This document shows, one piece after another, positions 35,138 through 46,262 of a DNA stretch of 64,000 nt. Source of the stretch: Drosophila pseudoobscura (taxonomy: Eukaryota; Arthropoda; Insecta; Diptera; Drosophilidae). The notes under the pieces were generated by a model, which was given only the letters and a program-made list of their open reading frames with translations, was not told where the DNA came from and searched no databases. The stretch lies in contig NC_046680.1 in assembly GCF_009870125.1 (NCBI RefSeq), positions 19,239,501-19,303,500 on the forward strand. Reading direction: 5' to 3'. Within the stretch, counting starts at the first letter, position 1; the number at the start of each line of letters is the position of its first letter. The position numbers were made by a program, and so were the translations under genes.

Positions 35138-36553
35138 TTAAACTAGTGCATCCCCCGAGAGTCTATGCATGACGGCCACTTGGATGACGCCCTTCTTACC
35201 CGTCCTCATCCATTGGGGATCGTCCTCGGACAGCCACTCCACCGTGCAGATTGGGAGACCGCAGTAGATGTCCGACTTTATGGTACGCAACGCACACACA
35301 CTGGTCGGAAAGAAGCCACGCATGCACTCGATCAGAGGCGCTGTGTAATCCCAGTTGATATCGCCGAGCAGTTTGCGGTAGTTGAGATCCCCCTTGAAGA
35401 TGACCAGCGCTGCCTCGCTGAGAGAGACGTACAGGCAGGGCAGGCGCTTCTTCATCTGGCTGCAGTCGTGGGGGCTGGTCCAAAAGTAGCAGGTGTCGCA
35501 CAAGACGAACGAACGATCCCGCATGTATCGACGCAGACGGCGTCCGAATGCGGCTATTTCGGAGGTCTTGTGACTGCGAAGGAATCTCAGCATCCAGAGA
35601 AAGTCCTGCTTAGTGACGTCGGAGATGAACCAAGGAATGGCCTTGACATGGAATCGCACTTTGAGAGCCAAGCCCGTTTCGATGAGGTATTCGGCCAACA
35701 GCAGGTCTGAGAAGAGTTCGAAGCCAGCGTTATCGCACACAATGTCCACATAAACGGGGTCCCAGGCCTCGGTGAGGACACGCCAGACATCCGCAGACTG
35801 ATCCACCAGCAGATCAGACTCGTAATCCGCCATTAGCTTCAGAAACTGAGCATCTGGAGCCTGTTTGTTTATGGACAGATCACAGCGATTGCTCCACAGG
35901 GACAGCTTCAGCATGCGCTGGAATTTCTCCTGAGAGCGCAGCATTCCCCGCATACCCATGATAACATCCCTCATTAGTTTCACAACGCTTGTCGTGGCAT
36001 CGATCTTTTTCTGCGAAAAGTAGTCGTAGCTGGAGAGCAAGTCAGAGCGCCGGAAAATAGCCCAAATGCGTCTATACATATAGCATTCGGCGTGCAGCCA
36101 GACGGAGGAGAACCAACGATTCCTATCCTCGTCCAGAGTGCTAATAAACCGATTCCAGTCCTCGACATCAGGGGCCTTGCCATGGAACAGCTGAAACTCC
36201 TGGTTTTCCTGTACCTCATCGCGCAGTAGCTGCAGACTCCAGCAAATCCTTTTCAAATCGAAGTGTGCATAGGATCCAAAGATCTCCATTATCTTCGGCT
36301 CGTAATCATTTAGGAAACTAATCATTTCCCCTAACATCATGGGCGAGCGGTGCTTAAGCGTGAAATAGGCGAAACTTCGTAAGAAATGGCCAGACAACTC
36401 GACGTGCGGCCTGGGGGCAATGTCAAATATCTGGTGCTTTTCGTTGAATACGAGGTCCTCCCTCTCTTCGATCTTTACCGAGTGGACAACGGCGGATTCC
36501 ATTTCCGTCTGGCTGGTCAACTCAGTGGACTGATCCATTTTGTCGCTCAACAT
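35138..36553 (-). CDS. ARMT1/DUF89 damage-control phosphatase paralogue 1, intronless
   Basis: A 471-residue DUF89 (subfamily III, ARMT1/C6orf211-like) protein. Family signatures are present: SFAYFTLKHRSP near 65-75, the metal site DNAGFELFSD (near 276-285), KAIPWFISDV (near 305-314) and FKGDLNYRKLLGD (near 393-405). ARMT1 proteins are metal-dependent phosphatases of phosphorylated sugars such as fructose-1-phosphate, also described as glutamyl carboxyl methyltransferases. This is the first of three tandem same-strand paralogues. Unlike the other two it has no introns, although they share intron positions, which suggests intron loss or retroposition back into the cluster. Start choice lies between MLSDK and the ATG five codons on. 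The N-terminal 50 residues are unlike the other copies. Confidence 0.9.
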   Translation of the reverse strand: MLSDKMDQSTELTSQTEMESAVVHSVKIEEREDLVFNEKHQIFDIAPRPHVELSGHFLRSFAYFTLKHRSPMMLGEMISFLNDYEPKIMEIFGSYAHFDLKRICWSLQLLRDEVQENQEFQLFHGKAPDVEDWNRFISTLDEDRNRWFSSVWLHAECYMYRRIWAIFRRSDLLSSYDYFSQKKIDATTSVVKLMRDVIMGMRGMLRSQEKFQRMLKLSLWSNRCDLSINKQAPDAQFLKLMADYESDLLVDQSADVWRVLTEAWDPVYVDIVCDNAGFELFSDLLLAEYLIETGLALKVRFHVKAIPWFISDVTKQDFLWMLRFLRSHKTSEIAAFGRRLRRYMRDRSFVLCDTCYFWTSPHDCSQMKKRLPCLYVSLSEAALVIFKGDLNYRKLLGDINWDYTAPLIECMRGFFPTSVCALRTIKSDIYCGLPICTVEWLSEDDPQWMRTGKKGVIQVAVMHRLSGDALV

Positions 36554-36764
36554 TTTGTCTAAAACTGAAAATTTGATGGCTTCCTGCCAGGCAAAGCTAT
36601 GATTCCAAACTGTGCTGCTGTTACGATTATATTATTAAACCTTATGGGGAAATCTCTGATGTGAAAGCAATAACAACGCAAAAAGCTGTACATTAACAAT
36701 TTAGCTATGATCTAAGATTGCAACAATTCAACTATTAATGAGTTTCGTTATCCTAATATTTGGT

Positions 36765-38386
36765 TTACTTGCTCGCAAACTGTATGACGCCGTATTCCCC
36801 GGTGAGCATCCACTCCTTGTCCTTAGCAAAGAGTTGTTCAGCGACTCCTTGCCCCAGGCCGCAAATCAAGTCTGCTTTGACAGTGCGCAGAGTGCAAAGA
36901 TTTGTGGGGCGGAAGCCTTTAAGAGTTATTAATTAGTATTAGTAGTGGATTAATGTGTGGGTAGACTTACCCCTCAGGCAGGTCGCAAACGATTCCGTGC
37001 TGGGCCAAGAGAAATCGCCCAGAAGCTTGCGATAGTTGAGGTCACCTTTGAATATTATCAGCTCCGCCTCCTGCAACCGCGCATAGAGGGCTGGCTTCTC
37101 CTCGCGCATGCGGTAGAACTCGTAGGGACTCGTCCAGAATTGCTCCAGCGGGGACAGCTCGAACTTGCCTTCGGCTGTGAAACGCTGCCACTTCTTGCCG
37201 AGCTCGCTGAGCACTGGATCGGGATGGTCGGCCAGGAACTGCAGTGTCCAGTGATAGTCGTGAGCCATCACGTCCGATATGAACCAGGGAATGGCCTTGG
37301 CATTGAATCGCACCTTCGCCGCCAGTCCCTTGTCAATGATGTATTCGGCCAGGATGAGGTCCGTGTACACTTCATAGCCGGCATTGTCGAAGATTATATC
37401 CACAATACCGTCCCCGGAGGCTCCGTCGATTGCCTGCCAAATGGCGGCAGTGCCGTCTATCAGCAGCTTGGGTTCCAGATCTGTGACCTGGTCGAAAGCA
37501 TTGCCAGTGGGTTTCACCTGCTTGCCCGAGGTGATGGACAGATCGCATCGGTTGCCCCACAAATTTAGTTTGATTAGCTGCCGGAAAGTACCCGAGTCTC
37601 TTTCGTTTTGGCGAGTGGCCTTTGCCACAGCCAGCATGGCATCGACACTGAGCTTAGCCGCGGTTTGCTTCTGCTCCCTGAAGTAGTCAAAGGCGGACAG
37701 ACGCGGTGTGGCCTGGAAAATGGCAGAGATTTTGCGGTACATGTAGCACTCGGAATAGAGCCAGCAGGCAGTAAAGTAGCTCCGCTTCTCCTTGGGTAGC
37801 TTCTCTAGGAATGCGTTCCACATCTGCGTATCGGGATCTAAATACGAAATACTTTAGTTGTGGGACGGATTCTGGTAAATAACCACACACCCTTCCCCTC
37901 AAAGGCCAACAGGGGTCCATTATTGAGAATGTCCTCGCGCAGCTGCGTGACAGCCGCTGCATTTCGTTCAATATCTGCGCCTGCGTCCTGTGGAGGCAAT
38001 GGAGGGAATCAAGGTTACGCATTGGCATTGGCATCGACCATGGGGATGCAACTACTCACTGCACCATATGTGGCCAAGAGTTCGTCTTTGTCCTTGACCA
38101 GCGAAGCGGCAATTGTGGCCAAAGTCGATGGCAGTCGCACGCGGAACGTGTAATAGGCAAAGCTCCTGTAATCGAGTAATCACATGTGTCCATAGATATA
38201 TGGAAAGATTAGTCTGCGTATATAGTATAGGCGTGTACATGTTACATATGGACCATATCTATACTATGTGCTATTTTTAGCGGGCACTTACTGCTTATAA
38301 AGGGCCGCCAGCTCTGTGTGCGGAGGCGTCTCTGCATCAATAATTCCATTCTTGACATCAAAATCGTCATCTGGAGGCGAACTCAT
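36765..38386 (-). CDS. ARMT1/DUF89 paralogue 2, five exons
   Basis: Exons 38386-38292, 38165-38060, 37987-37891, 37837-36971 and 36916-36765, all GT/AG with matching phases, give 438 residues starting MSSPPDDDFD. The family blocks are intact: SFAYYTFRVRLP, DNAGYEVYTD, KAIPWFISDV, FKGDLNYRKLLGD and the C-terminal GEYGVIQF. Of the three copies this has the most introns and perhaps the ancestral structure; four splice sites were recovered only by phase matching, so small border errors are possible. It starts 212 bp upstream of paralogue 1. A short array of motif 6 boxes lies about 90-120 bp upstream of its start codon, so housekeeping-type expression is likely. Function is by family only. Confidence 0.88.
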
Positions 38387-38475
38387 TTTGAAAGACGTTG
38401 GAAGTTTAAAGGGTCGTTTGTTTTTGGTTGAAAACGATGGCGCTGGAGTTTGTTTGTGTGGTGTCGACCGTCTGC

Positions 38476-38504
38476 AATATACCGAAATATACCGAAATAT
38501 ACTG
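38476..38504 (-). promoter_or_regulatory. Motif 6 box array upstream of ARMT1 paralogue 2
   Basis: On the minus strand three tandem GTATATT-containing boxes (CAGTATATTTCGG then two CGGTATATT units) occur, matching core promoter motif 6 (KTYRGTATWTTT). No motif 1 box is seen near. The wider dispersed repeat is not evident here, so this may be an independent promoter of the same class. Confidence 0.65.
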
Positions 38505-38957
38505 ATGGAAAAACCGAGCTTAGCCCACTCAGCCCCCCTCTATTTGAACAGGTGAACAACTTGAGTTGAGTTTATAAATTCTTCATATTCATCCAAGTCC
38601 AGTTCAGGTGAAAGATATCGTTCGCGGAAAATCAATTAGAATTTAAACTTTGTCTGGCTGATTAGATATAGTAAATAAGGTTTATTCATACATCGATACT
38701 ATCGACTCTATATAGAGCTGCGCGCCAAAGTGAAATTGTTTGAAAGTGATGCAGATCGATTTGAGTAGGCGAAAATAAAAAAAGCTGTATTTCCACACGC
38801 TATGTATGTCCTTAAATACTGGTAGGTGAGCTGAGACCATCGCCATTTGTGGCAGATCGGACGAACTTGTTCAATGGGATTCAAAGAGATATATGTATAT
38901 TTGTGAATAATTTTTTTAAATAATTTAAACTGTAAAGCCTTTGGTATATTTTCCGCT

Positions 38958-40582
38958 CTAATAGCCAAATTCTCGAGATCCATCTACGAACTGGATGACG
39001 CCATAATTGCCGGAGATCATCCAGTGGGGATCCTTTTTGCTCAGAGTCTCACTAACGCCCTCGGGAAGCCCGCAGATGACCTCTGCCTTGACCCTGCGAA
39101 CAGCGCATATATTGCTAGGCAGGAAGCCACGCAGGCATGTGTTTAAATCCTGGGTTGAGTCCCAGCAAACGTCTTGCAGGAGCTTTCGATAGTTAAGGTC
39201 GCCTTTGAAAACGATTAGCTTGGACTGCTGCAGGGAGCTGTACAGATCAGGATCAGTGTCGCGCATTCTGAAAACGAAATAAATCAGGTTAGTGAGGGTC
39301 TGCAAATCCTCACGAGTGCATTCACCTGTAATATGGATATGGACAAGTCCAGAAATGCGAGATTGGAGCTAATTGAAACTTTCCCTCGGCCAGGAACTGC
39401 AAAAACTTTTTGCCAATTAGGCTTATGATGTAATCTGCATGCTGACTCAAGTATTCCAGCGTCCATTTGAAATCTCGCGCCGTCACGTCAGTTACGAACC
39501 AAGGATGTGCCTTCACATGGAAGAGCACCTTCGTGGCCAGTCCCTTCTCAATCATAAACTCGGCCAAGATGATATCGGTGAACAACTCATAGCCGGCGTT
39601 ATCCAGAACAAAATCGACTTGGCATGGCTTCTTTTGCTTTCGGTTGTCCAAGCATTGCCATATGTCCGCGACTTGGTTGACGAGAATGAATTCATCTGCG
39701 GCGCTGACATCTTCAAGCACGTTTATATTGAATTCCGGAAGTGGCGGCGCCTCTGGATCTCTGGTCGTGTCGTTGTAGTTGCTCCACAAGCTAATCCTCA
39801 GAAGCTCTCCAAACATTTCCAGGCTGTTGTCTGTGCGCCGCGTGTACTTGGTGAGGGAGAGTACATCATCTATGCAGCTCGTCAGCGAATTCTCTTTGAC
39901 CTTCACATGGTAATCGTACGGCTTTAGGAAGATGCTGTTCTCCACAAAGGAGTAGAGTTTTCTGTGCATATAGCACTCGGAATAGAGACAACAGGACCTG
40001 AAGAAGGTGCGCTCCTCATCGGGCAGCAGATTGAGAAACTTATTCCATAGTGCGCGATCGGGTTCTGTAGGAAATAAGTAGTCTCGTTACGACAGCCGCA
40101 GGAGCAACTATACCCACTATCTTACCTTGGCCGTCGAATCCCTGAAACGGCTTATCAGTTTGAAGCTCGTACTTCAGTCTGGAGATCAGGCCAATGATGA
40201 TTTTTAGTTCCCCGCGGGCGGCCTGTTCAAAGTCAATAGGTGCTAGAGATTAAATTTGGGTAAACGCTCTTATCCTATTACAAACCTCCCCGAATTCCGC
40301 AACCAATTCGCTCTTATCCTTTGTCAACGTGTCTATCACATTCGTCAAAACCACGGGAAGCCGATTCCTTAGAGTATTGTATGCACCGCTGCGCTTATAC
40401 TGCCCACACATGAAGGCATTCAGCGGCGTTCGCATGTCGTATATCTTATATTTGGCATCGAATTCTGTTTTGAAGATTCTGGAGACGATATTACTGCCAT
40501 CATCTGTTCGTTCCGAATGGGACTTTGTCTTCGGCTCGTCCTCCGTCTGCCCACCATACCGTACAAGCGACGGAGACTCCAT
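38958..40582 (-). CDS. ARMT1/DUF89 paralogue 3, four exons
   Basis: Exons 40582-40286, 40222-40126, 40064-39326 and 39267-38958 join in frame to 480 residues starting MESPSLVRYGG. The signatures LDNAGYELFTD, KAHPWFVTDV and FKGDLNYRKLLQD are present, so the metal and phosphate sites look intact, while the sequence is the most diverged of the three (for example KAHPWF for KAIPWF). Three of its introns match positions in paralogue 2; the intron that splits the first exon there is missing here. Its promoter region overlaps dispersed repeat copy B, and it is divergent from the secreted repeat-protein gene. No feature suggests a pseudogene. Confidence 0.87.
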
Positions 40583-40689
40583 AATGACACCACAAGTTAC
40601 TTTACAGAGAATTTTTGTGCGACCAGTACAGCATTTAAGTTGATTTTTTGATTCCAAAAGTTTTTTAGCTGAGAAAATCAGCTGAGAAG

Positions 40690-40935
40690 AAGTGGTTTAT
40701 CGACCCTCAGAAATATACCAAAATATACAGTCTTATTTTTAAAATATACCGTGAATATACTGACGAATTCAAGTTCTATTATACATATTCCTCGTTTTTG
40801 ATATTCCGTTGAATATTACTAGCTAGATAGAACCCTCAGCGCTGCCCACATAATATGATCCGATTAATGAATCAATTTTCTACTTTACTGGCTTCCTTTC
40901 AATGCTTGCTTTTATTGGAGTTTGTCAAAAAAAGG
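40690..40935 (-). repeat. Promoter-bearing dispersed repeat, copy B
   Basis: Reverse-strand copy of the repeat. It holds the complement of the attatgtgggca word (near 40,840), the gaatatgtataa/gaacttgaattcgtcag string, then motif 6 boxes (40704-40765), oriented toward ARMT1 paralogue 3, whose start codon is about 110 bp beyond. The terminal motif 1 box found in the other copies is missing here; the sequence after GAGGGTCG is unrelated. Confidence 0.78.
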
Positions 40936-41111
40936 GTTTTATCGGAAACAGCCGTTTTTTAGTGTGTTGAATAGTGAAATCATAATTTAATATTTTTTAT
41001 CTTTGCTCAGAATGTTCTTCCATTTACTTCATAGTATATAATTGTTATTCAAATCAAAAGTTAAATACAAAATTCGTAGTATTTAAAACTTACTGTTAAT
41101 CATCTCGTAAA

Positions 41112-43307
41112 ATGTGGCCGATACGTTTTTCGTCTGTCCACTTGTGCATATTCTGTCTCCTTTTTTTGGTAAGTACCTGAGGTTGCTTATATCAGTTCTC
41201 CATGCAACCTAACACTGCCCAACTGGATCAATCCCAGGCGATCCACCAACATGCGCTTCAAGCAGCGCCGGCCCACCGTTCGCACCGGGAACGAGACTCC
41301 CCAAAATCGCTCGAGGATCCCCACCTTGAGTTTCAGGGCCCAAATAGACCCGAGGATAACACGGACCATGGGCAGTCACGGGAATTGGCCGCCCAGGTGA
41401 TCCACCATCATGCGATACAAGAGGCGCCGGCTCAAAGTTCGCACCGTCATCCAAACTCCCACGAATCGGTCAAGGATCCCCACCTCGAATTTCAAGGGCC
41501 AAATAGACCCAAGGATAGCACGGACCGTGGACAGTCACGGGAATTGGGATCCCAGCTGATCCATCATCATGCGATACAAGAGGCGCCGGCTCAAAGTTCG
41601 CACCGTCATGCAGACTCCCACGAATCGCTCAAGGATCCCCACCTCGAATTTCAGGGGCCAAATAGACCCAAGGACAGCGCGGACCATGGACAGTCACGGG
41701 AATTGGGATCCCAGCTGATCCACCATCATGCGATACAAGAGGCGCCGGCTCAAAGTTCGCACCGTCATGCAGACTCCCACGAATCGCTCAAGGATCCCCA
41801 CCTTGAGTTTCAGGGGCAAAAAAGACCCGAGGATAACACAGACTATGGACAGTCACGGGAATTGGGATCCCAGCTGATCCACCATCATGCGATACAAGAG
41901 GCGCCGGATCAAAGTTTGCACCGTCATCCACACTCCCACGAATCTCTCAAAGATCCCCACCTTGAGTTTCAGGGGCCAAATAGACCCAAGGATAGCACGG
42001 ACCATGGGCAGTCACGGGAATTGGCCTCCCAGCTGATCCACCATCATGCGGTACAAGATGCGCCGCCTCAAAGTTCGCACCGCCATCCAGACTCCCACGA
42101 ATCGCTCAAGGATCCCCACCTCGAATTTCAGGGGCCAAATAGACCCAAGGACAGCGCGGACCATGGACAGTCACGGGAATTGGGATCCCAGCTGATCCAC
42201 CATCATGCGATACAAGAGGCGCCGGATCAAAGTTCGTACCGTCATCCAGACTCCCACGAATCGCTCAAGGATCCCCACCTCGAATTTCAGGGACCAAATA
42301 GACCCAAGGACAGCACGGACCATGGACAGTCACGGGAATTGGAATCCCAGCTGATCCAACACCATGAGCTACAGGCGGCGCCGGCCTCCCGTTCGCACCA
42401 TCATCGAGACTCCCACAAATCGCTCAAGGATCCCCACCTCGAATTTCAAGGGCCAAATAGACCCAAGGATAGCACGGACCATGGGCAGTCACGGGAATTG
42501 GGCTCCCAGGTGTTCCACCACCAAGCGATACAAGAACCGCCGGCTCACAGTTCGCACCGTCATCTAGAGTCCCACAAATCGCCCAAGGAACCTCACCTTG
42601 AGTTTCAGGGACCAAATAGACCCGAGGATAGCTCGGACCGTGGACAGACTCGGGAATTTGGCTCTTGGTCCGAAATGCCCATGAGACTCTTTCACCTAGT
42701 TAGCGAAAATCTAACGACAGTGGACAGTAGTGGCGACCGTAACCAGCGAAAGACCAGCGCTATGCAACGACAAGCTAAGAAGCATCTTTCCCCTCGTGCA
42801 AGGACATCGGGAACGAGTGAACGGCACAAGGAGCTCACCATACCACTAGCGCGCGGAATAGTAAACATCCACGGCAGGCGGATCGCAAACCCTTGGATTG
42901 TCACCTACGGGGATGTGTGGAGGGACACGCGTCTCGCTGCCGGGCATTTAAGCAGAGTACCCCGTTTACACTTGGCGTCGTCGCCAATCGTAAACTACTA
43001 TCCTGACGAGGCCAAGCTTGCCAGCGTATGCAAGTCGACCATATTTATGCAAAAATACGGCATGCCACGTAGGATGTCGTCCTGGACTTGGATTCAGTAC
43101 CATATCTACCGGAAAGCCTTCACTTACAGACGCATGGACCTAAAACAGTGGCATCGCCAAGCAGTTCTTGACATAGACTGCCACCGCTTTCATAAGAAAT
43201 CAACGGTCCTTGCATATTTGGAATGCGCGTTAAGTCGCTATCAGAGAAATGAATATCAAATACCCCAGTATCCAAAGCGCCAGAACCAACTGTTCTATGA
43301 CAACTAG
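41112..43307 (+). CDS. Secreted protein with nine 53-residue tandem repeats
   Basis: Exon 1 (41112-41168) encodes a hydrophobic signal-peptide-like start, MWPIRFSSVHLCIFCLLFL. A 69-bp intron (41169-41237) has a GTAAGT donor, a CTAAC branch-point-like word and an AG acceptor, phase 0. Exon 2 (41238-43307) gives a total of 708 residues. Residues about 20-495 are nine near-identical 53-residue repeats containing DPHLEFQGPNRP and HHHAIQEAP, rich in His, Gln, Ser and Asp. A non-repetitive, basic C-terminal part (about 495-708, with IVNIHGRRIANPW and WIQYHIYRKAF) has no recognised domain. A poly(A) signal lies at 43340-43345. If exon 1 is not used, an in-frame ATG at 41202 opens exon 2 instead. No family is known to me; it looks like a lineage-restricted, rapidly evolving extracellular protein. 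Tissue is unknown. Confidence 0.75.
41238..42665 (+). repeat. Nine-copy 159-bp coding minisatellite
   Basis: The period of 159 bp is seen directly, for example the GGAATTGGGATCCCAGCTGA word recurs 159 bp apart at 41540 and 41699. All nine units keep the reading frame (53 codons). The inner units are nearly identical at the DNA level, while the first and last are more diverged, as expected from unequal crossing-over. Confidence 0.9.
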
Positions 43308-43583
43308 ATCAAAGCAACTTTTGAAAAATTCTAGATAAAAATAAAAATATGAAACAAATCATTCGCGATCTATCTAAGCTCAGTAGCTCAACAATGCCAT
43401 GGGCTGCTTGATCATTTTGTAGATCACTGCTCGGCGAACAGCCGAAGGAGAAACATTTTGCTAGAAGAAATTTCTAATTCTTTTTCATACAAATATCAAG
43501 GTTGATTTTGCTGCGGCGTGGCTTATTCATTAAATTAATAAATTTTGATGCATTTTAGAATTTGTCTATTAAGCAACGACAAC

Positions 43584-43897
43584 TCTTTTACGTTTTTTTT
43601 TTTTGTTTGACCTTTTTCGCTAAAGCCGCTTTTTAGGCAAAATCCAATAAAAGCAAGTATTTAGGCTACCCGAAAAAAGTAGAAAATATGTTAATTAATT
43701 GGATAAAATTATGTGGGCATGGCTAAATGTTTGATCTAGCTAGTAATATTCAACGGAATATCAAAAACGACGAATATGTATAGTAGAACTTGAATTCGAC
43801 AGTATATTTACGGTATGTTTTTAAAACGAGGCGGTATCTTTGGTATATTTTTGAGGGTCGGACGGTATGTTTTATCGCTAAATCCGCGGTCACACTG
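43584..43897 (+). repeat. Promoter-bearing dispersed repeat, copy C
   Basis: The fullest single copy. In order: a T-run, ttgacctttttcgctaaa, aggcaaaatccaataaaagcaagta, attatgtgggcat (43708-43720), a gaatatgtata word, four motif 6 boxes (43801-43873) and GGTCACACTG (43888-43897). It lies about 240 bp before the GlcT start codon and points toward it. Confidence 0.82.
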
Positions 43898-44138
43898 AAC
43901 AAGAAGTACGCAAACCGTCGAGCGCGATAAAACTGAAAAACGGGAAAACGGGAAAACATTTGGCAAAAGCGACGCTTGACAAACCGCAACCAATGCATAC
44001 CAAGTAAATCTGTAGCAGAGCAGTCGCGCCGCGCAGCCCACGCCCACCCAGCCAGCGACACACCACACCGCGAGACGAACAACGAGACAGGGAGCTCCAC
44101 TCACACCACAGCACACTCACGCCCACAGAGACAGGGCG

Positions 44139-45458
44139 ATGTCACACCTACCTGTGCCACTGTACGGCTTCGCAGCGTTTTTCATGATTTTCTGGTTTGG
44201 CACCTGGATGGTCCATCTGATAGCCATTTGCTACGGGAAGTACAAGCTGCACAAGAAGTCGTGCAAGCTGCCGCCAGAGTCGTCGCCACTGCCGGGTGTC
44301 TCCATCCTTAAACCGCTGATGGGCGTGGATCCGAACTTGCAGCACAACCTGGAGACCTTCTTCACGATGGACTATCCTTTGTACGAGCTGCTTTTCTGTG
44401 TGGAGGACAAGGACGATCCGGCCATAAAGCTGGTCGAGGGCCTGCTGGAAAAGTATCCCCGGATAGACGCCCGGCTCTTTGTGGGCGGCTCTGATGTGGG
44501 CGTCAATCCGAAAATCAACAACATCCATCCCGGCTACATGGCGGCAAAGTTCGATTTCGTTATGATTTCCGACAGTGGCATTAAAATGAAGAACGACACG
44601 CTGCTGGACATGGTCCAGAACATGTCCGAGAAGCACGCCCTGGTCCATCAGATGCCGTTCACCTGCGACCGGGAGGGATTTGCCGCCATTTTCGAGAAGG
44701 TCTTCTTCGGCACCGTCCAGAGCAGAATCTACCTATCGGCCGATGTTCTCGGCATAAACTGCCACACGGGAATGTCGTGTCTTCTGCGGAAAGCAGTCAT
44801 CGATCAGCTGGGCGGCCTAAGGGCCTTTGGCTGCTATCTTGCGGAGGACTTCTTTATCGCCAAAGGCGTAACGAAGCTGGGATGGAAAATGAGAATCTCC
44901 AATCAGCCCGCTCTGCAGAACAGCGGACTGTGCGACATCGGCAGCTTTCAGGCGCGGCTCATACGATGGGCTAAGCTGCGCGTGGCCATGGTGCCTACGA
45001 CCATACTGCTGGAGCCGCTCTCCGAGTGCATGATTCTGGGGGCCTTCGCGGCCTGGTCAGCCTCGGTTCTGTTCAACTGGGACCCCCTGGTGTTCTACAT
45101 GGTGCACATACTCTGCTGGTTGCTTTCCGACTGGCTGCTGCTCTCCATAGTCCAGCACGGCTCAATGCCGTTCCACAAGTTCGAGTTTGTCATTGGCTGG
45201 CTGTTCAGGGAGCTGACGGGGCCCTATCTGTTCCTGCACGCGCTCTGGGACCCGGCGATACGTTGGCGAACTCGCACCTTCAAGCTACACTGGGGTGGCA
45301 TGGCCTACGAGCTGAACACACCCGCCGATTGTCAAACCGCACCGCTGCAGCCACAGCCGGCGCCGACGTTACCGACGGATTCGGGTCAAGCGGTGGCGGA
45401 GGTCACGCCAGCGGCCACATTCTGTACAGGAGCGAAGCACCGTCTGCTGGTGTCGTAG
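44139..45458 (+). CDS. GlcT: Ceramide glucosyltransferase
   Basis: A 439-residue UDP-glucose:ceramide glucosyltransferase (GT21), the first step of glycosphingolipid synthesis at the Golgi. Seen: an N-terminal membrane helix (about 8-32), the donor-site block CVEDKDDPA (about 88-96), VNPKINN, the ISDSGI acidic site (near 146-151), AEDFFIAKG with the catalytic Asp (near 236), and the product-releasing QxxRW as QARLIRW (near 269-275). C-terminal membrane helices span about 295-370. The length is slightly above the usual 394-440 range because of a proline/alanine-rich tail. It is intronless here. The Inr-type leader follows repeat copy C with a motif 1 box, so broad housekeeping expression is expected. 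A 3' UTR reaches a poly(A) signal near 46,257. Confidence 0.95.
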   Translation: MSHLPVPLYGFAAFFMIFWFGTWMVHLIAICYGKYKLHKKSCKLPPESSPLPGVSILKPLMGVDPNLQHNLETFFTMDYPLYELLFCVEDKDDPAIKLVEGLLEKYPRIDARLFVGGSDVGVNPKINNIHPGYMAAKFDFVMISDSGIKMKNDTLLDMVQNMSEKHALVHQMPFTCDREGFAAIFEKVFFGTVQSRIYLSADVLGINCHTGMSCLLRKAVIDQLGGLRAFGCYLAEDFFIAKGVTKLGWKMRISNQPALQNSGLCDIGSFQARLIRWAKLRVAMVPTTILLEPLSECMILGAFAAWSASVLFNWDPLVFYMVHILCWLLSDWLLLSIVQHGSMPFHKFEFVIGWLFRELTGPYLFLHALWDPAIRWRTRTFKLHWGGMAYELNTPADCQTAPLQPQPAPTLPTDSGQAVAEVTPAATFCTGAKHRLLVS

Positions 45459-46262
45459 CAGCAACTAGTTAAGTTAACTATTTTGTACTTTTGAGTAACT
45501 CAGCGGACTGCAAACGTAGACGGAAGACGGAGCTGGTGACTGGTGACGTCTGGTAGTAGTATTATTAGCTAAACCCTTAGTCACTACGTAAGCATAGACT
45601 TAATGCTGTAAAAAAGAACAGACTCGACTCCACCCTCATGCATAGGCATAGCGCACACCCCCCCACACCCACACCTACATCCAAAGGTCCAGCTTTAAGG
45701 GAATTCAGTTAATAGCTGCGTTTAGACACACTACAGTCTTTGACGTGCAGCGTGGCATGCCAGTGTAGATTAGATTAGATTCGAGGCTGAGGCATTGATT
45801 CGACTCATTGACAAACAACCGAGCGTCGTCGACTTGTGTTTCTCAGATCACATCAATCTGGGCCTCTAGGGCCGCCGAGCTTGTGGCACAGTTTGGTGGC
45901 TTCGCGCAAACTGGTTAGCAATTCCTAGTTTCTACGACATAAGTTGTTGCTTTGTATATATAATGGTATATATTTGTAGCCAACATTTACACCCCACCCC
46001 TAGCCTGTACAGACATTTTGCGATCGCGAATAATACTCGTTGCGAGACATAGTTGTAGTTAGCAGACGTTTATAATTATTTTTTTTCTGCTTTTGTTGTT
46101 GCTTTTTCGTATCGTAATTATTGATTATTTTGTATAGCTAAGCCCACCCTAGATATGATTTATATAGTTTGTAGATAAATAGTCTTATTAGTTGCGTCTT
46201 TTGTTTGTTTACTGCAGCTTCTGTACATAAATAAGCTCCGATAAAGAATGCCATTGAATAAA
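45459..46262 (+). other. GlcT 3' untranslated region
   Basis: AT-rich sequence downstream of the stop codon, ending in AATAAA at 46257-46262, which probably marks the cleavage site. A longer form could use AATAAA near 47,478. Confidence 0.55.

Noticed and set aside
41169-41195. 27-bp intron joining the signal peptide exon at 41196
   Set aside because: It keeps frame, but 27 bp is too short for a Drosophila intron; the 69-bp alternative ending at 41237 has a branch-point word.
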